Shown one piece after another: positions 62,377 through 64,000 of a DNA stretch of 64,000 bases. Source of the stretch: Capsaspora owczarzaki ATCC 30864 (taxonomy: Eukaryota; Opisthokonta; Filasterea); the NCBI RefSeq assembly GCF_000151315.2, contig NW_011887292.1, forward strand, positions 2,731,060-2,795,059. The letters are read 5' to 3'. The number at the start of each line of letters is the position of its first letter. Positions within the stretch are counted from its first letter, which is position 1. Position numbers and translations under genes: made by a program. The notes beneath the pieces were generated by a model. It saw nothing but the letters and a program-made list of their open reading frames with translations. It did not search any database and was not told where the DNA came from.

Positions 62377-63932
62377 TTAGTCACGCATATTCAAATGCCA
62401 TGGAACGAAGATGAATAGGTTTTCATTTAAGCTTGACGGACGGTCTTCCAGTGGGAATGTCTGCCTCAGCCCCTCGAGTTGGTCGGGTGTTAATGCGTGA
62501 CAGTAGCCGCTGCAGCCAAATGGTTCGAGAAGCGCGATTTCGTGGGTGTGGGGGGTCCGTGACGTGTAAACGGGATTTCTGCCATACTCGAAACCGGTCG
62601 GCCGGTAGTACACTTCAATCTCAACGTAGATCGTTTGCTCGACACGCCAAAACATGGCTGGCTTGGCAAACACGGGCCCAATCTGAAGAACTGCCTCGCA
62701 GCCGACCTTGGCGAGCGAAACAGATCGCGAGCCCCACAATGACATCTTCAACGTTTTGAACACGTGAACTTGTCCCTGGAGTTGCGCCCTCCGCAGGGCC
62801 GCTGTAAAGACCGTAACAGGCGAACCTCTATTCTCGCGTGTGAGCACACTGGTCACGATGTTATCGACCTTCTCTGGAGTAACAGGACAGCGAGTCAGCA
62901 CGCCAAACTCGCGACCAGCAACGTAGGGAACCACATCGTCGACGTGCTTGACTATTCTGGCTACCAGTCTTGGAACAATGTCATCATGTGGACCAGGACG
63001 GATGAGGCGGCCGTAGCGGTTGATTGCGCGCTCGAACGGAAATGTCGATACATGTGCAGCGAGCCGTGTGCTGGCAAGCCCAGGCCAGATGGGACAGATG
63101 GTGGGTAGTAATGGGCACATTACAAGTCCTAAAGACTGCAGCAACGCTCTTGATGGTCTCGTTTGACAGTTTCGCGAGCGAGGCAATCGAGTCGTTGTCG
63201 ACCTGAACCACCGTGGACATGGCGATTCGCGTCATTTCTGAAAAGTTCCACCAGATGTTTTGCACGCTCTTGGTCACCAATCCCAGAAAGATGTGCTTGC
63301 CGCAAACCAGGACGAAGTTGAGCATCTCCTCGGCATTGTACGACTTGTGGTAGACAGTGCACTGTCGAGGCTTCCGCATAACAAAGGAAGGCCAGTTGAT
63401 GGATTCCAGGCGTTTATGTTGATGAAGACAACTTTTGTGACTTTATCTTTGATGCTATGCAGAGGCTGGATAAGAAGCCGGTATGCAGCAGCCAGGCGAT
63501 CGTTAGGGCTTGTCGGTTGTGGTTCGGGTTCGGGCGCTGCCGGTGGTGCAGTCGGCTCGCTCGTGGCGTTGTTCGTGGCATCGTTCTCAGTAACGTCAGC
63601 TTCGTTAGCTTCGTCTTCCGTTTCGTAATCATTGTCATTGTCGCGTTCGACATCCTAAGAACAGAAGAACAGAAGGATGAGTGATCACTGTTTGTGCTCG
63701 CACCGCTCGTTGCGAGCTTCGCGGCAACCCTTACCATTGAGTCTCGAGAAATGTCGCCAGAGTCATCACCGTAGTCATCCACTTCCATGGCAGCTGGCTC
63801 GGATACGAGCGGTGGCGGACCCGAGAGAGCAGGATCTACCTCTATGGGAACAGTTTGCCCCACTCCCAAAGTGCGCCTCGAAGCGCTGTTGCATCGCGGG
63901 GAATTCCTCGACGACAGAAGCGACGGTTGCAT
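62377..63932 (-). pseudogene. Degraded transposase-like gene (Tnp2/KDZ/Plavaka-like), tentative
   Basis: Conserved-looking protein blocks lie in order on the minus strand but in different frames: an acidic region (DVERDNDNDYETEDEANEAD) after a good intron at 63655-63733; then INWPSFVMRKPRQCTVYHKS with EEMLNFVLVCGKHIFLGLV; then TTHHLSHLAWACQ; then STFPFERAINRYGRLIR; and a C-terminal domain ending LNENLFIFVPWH. The order HHLSHL then FPFER resembles the end of the catalytic region of Tnp2/KDZ-type DNA transposases. Frame changes near 63420 and 63060 lack introns, so the gene looks broken. I saw no terminal inverted repeats; the right end may lie outside the window. Another cellular or viral origin is possible. 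Confidence 0.35.
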
Positions 63933-64000
63933 ATGGGACGTGTTTTTGGTGTGCTTGTAGAAAGTTGACCGGTTAACTTGCTTGAAAGGGCCGTTGCTAA

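Overview
The window is nuclear DNA from an intron-rich, gene-dense unicellular eukaryote. The gene content points to a unicellular holozoan, most likely a filasterean such as Capsaspora or a relative. The evidence is a Runt-domain (RUNX) factor, a DYRK1 kinase, an ependymin-related secreted protein, borealin, BORCS8, SIN1 and PRCC homologues, together with a fungal-type Zn2Cys6 regulator and a Crinkler-like gene. Species assignment is inference. Introns are mostly 45-500 bp, GT-AG, and packed with A/T homopolymers; exons are GC-rich and encode many polyQ, polyS and polyA tracts. I rebuilt splice sites by eye and kept those that join conserved protein blocks in phase.

Layout: DYRK1 kinase (minus, 3' end outside the window), UBE2D-type E2 (minus), a Crinkler-like locus with an intact-looking copy and a truncated copy (5.9-10.0 kb), a poorly understood stretch (10-13.2 kb), eIF4B (plus), a RUN-domain RUFY-like protein (minus), mitochondrial ClpB/Hsp78 (plus, 18 exons), ribosomal protein L4 (minus), SEC61 gamma (plus), PRCC (minus), BORCS8 (plus), an alpha/beta hydrolase (minus), an ependymin-related protein (minus), borealin (plus), COP9 subunit 7 (minus), SIN1 of TORC2 (plus), a Zn2Cys6 transcription factor (minus), listerin LTN1 (plus), a BOD1/Shg1-like protein (minus), a RUNX factor with C-terminal ankyrin repeats (plus), L-xylulose reductase (plus), tRNA-Leu(AAG) (minus), a leucine-rich-repeat gene with one repeat per exon (plus) followed by an inverted fragment of itself, and a degraded transposase-like gene at the right edge (minus).

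From 13 to 49 kb the genes are housekeeping and largely alternate in strand. Head-to-head pairs (RUFY/ClpB, RPL4/SEC61G, PRCC/BORCS8, CSN7/SIN1) share promoters of about 115-250 bp, and tail-to-tail pairs lie about 200-430 bp apart. There are several protein quality-control and ubiquitin genes (UBE2D, LTN1, CSN7, ClpB) and translation/secretion genes (eIF4B, RPL4, SEC61G), but no pathway-specific cluster. The fast-evolving material is at 5.9-12.5 kb and 58.6-64 kb.

The most interesting items are the RUNX protein whose Runt domain is followed by a possible IPT-like segment and ankyrin repeats (an NF-kappaB-like layout), the LRR gene made of repeated 84-bp exons with homologous introns and a stop codon lying in an inverted copy of one of its own introns, and the Crinkler-like gene with its partial duplicate.
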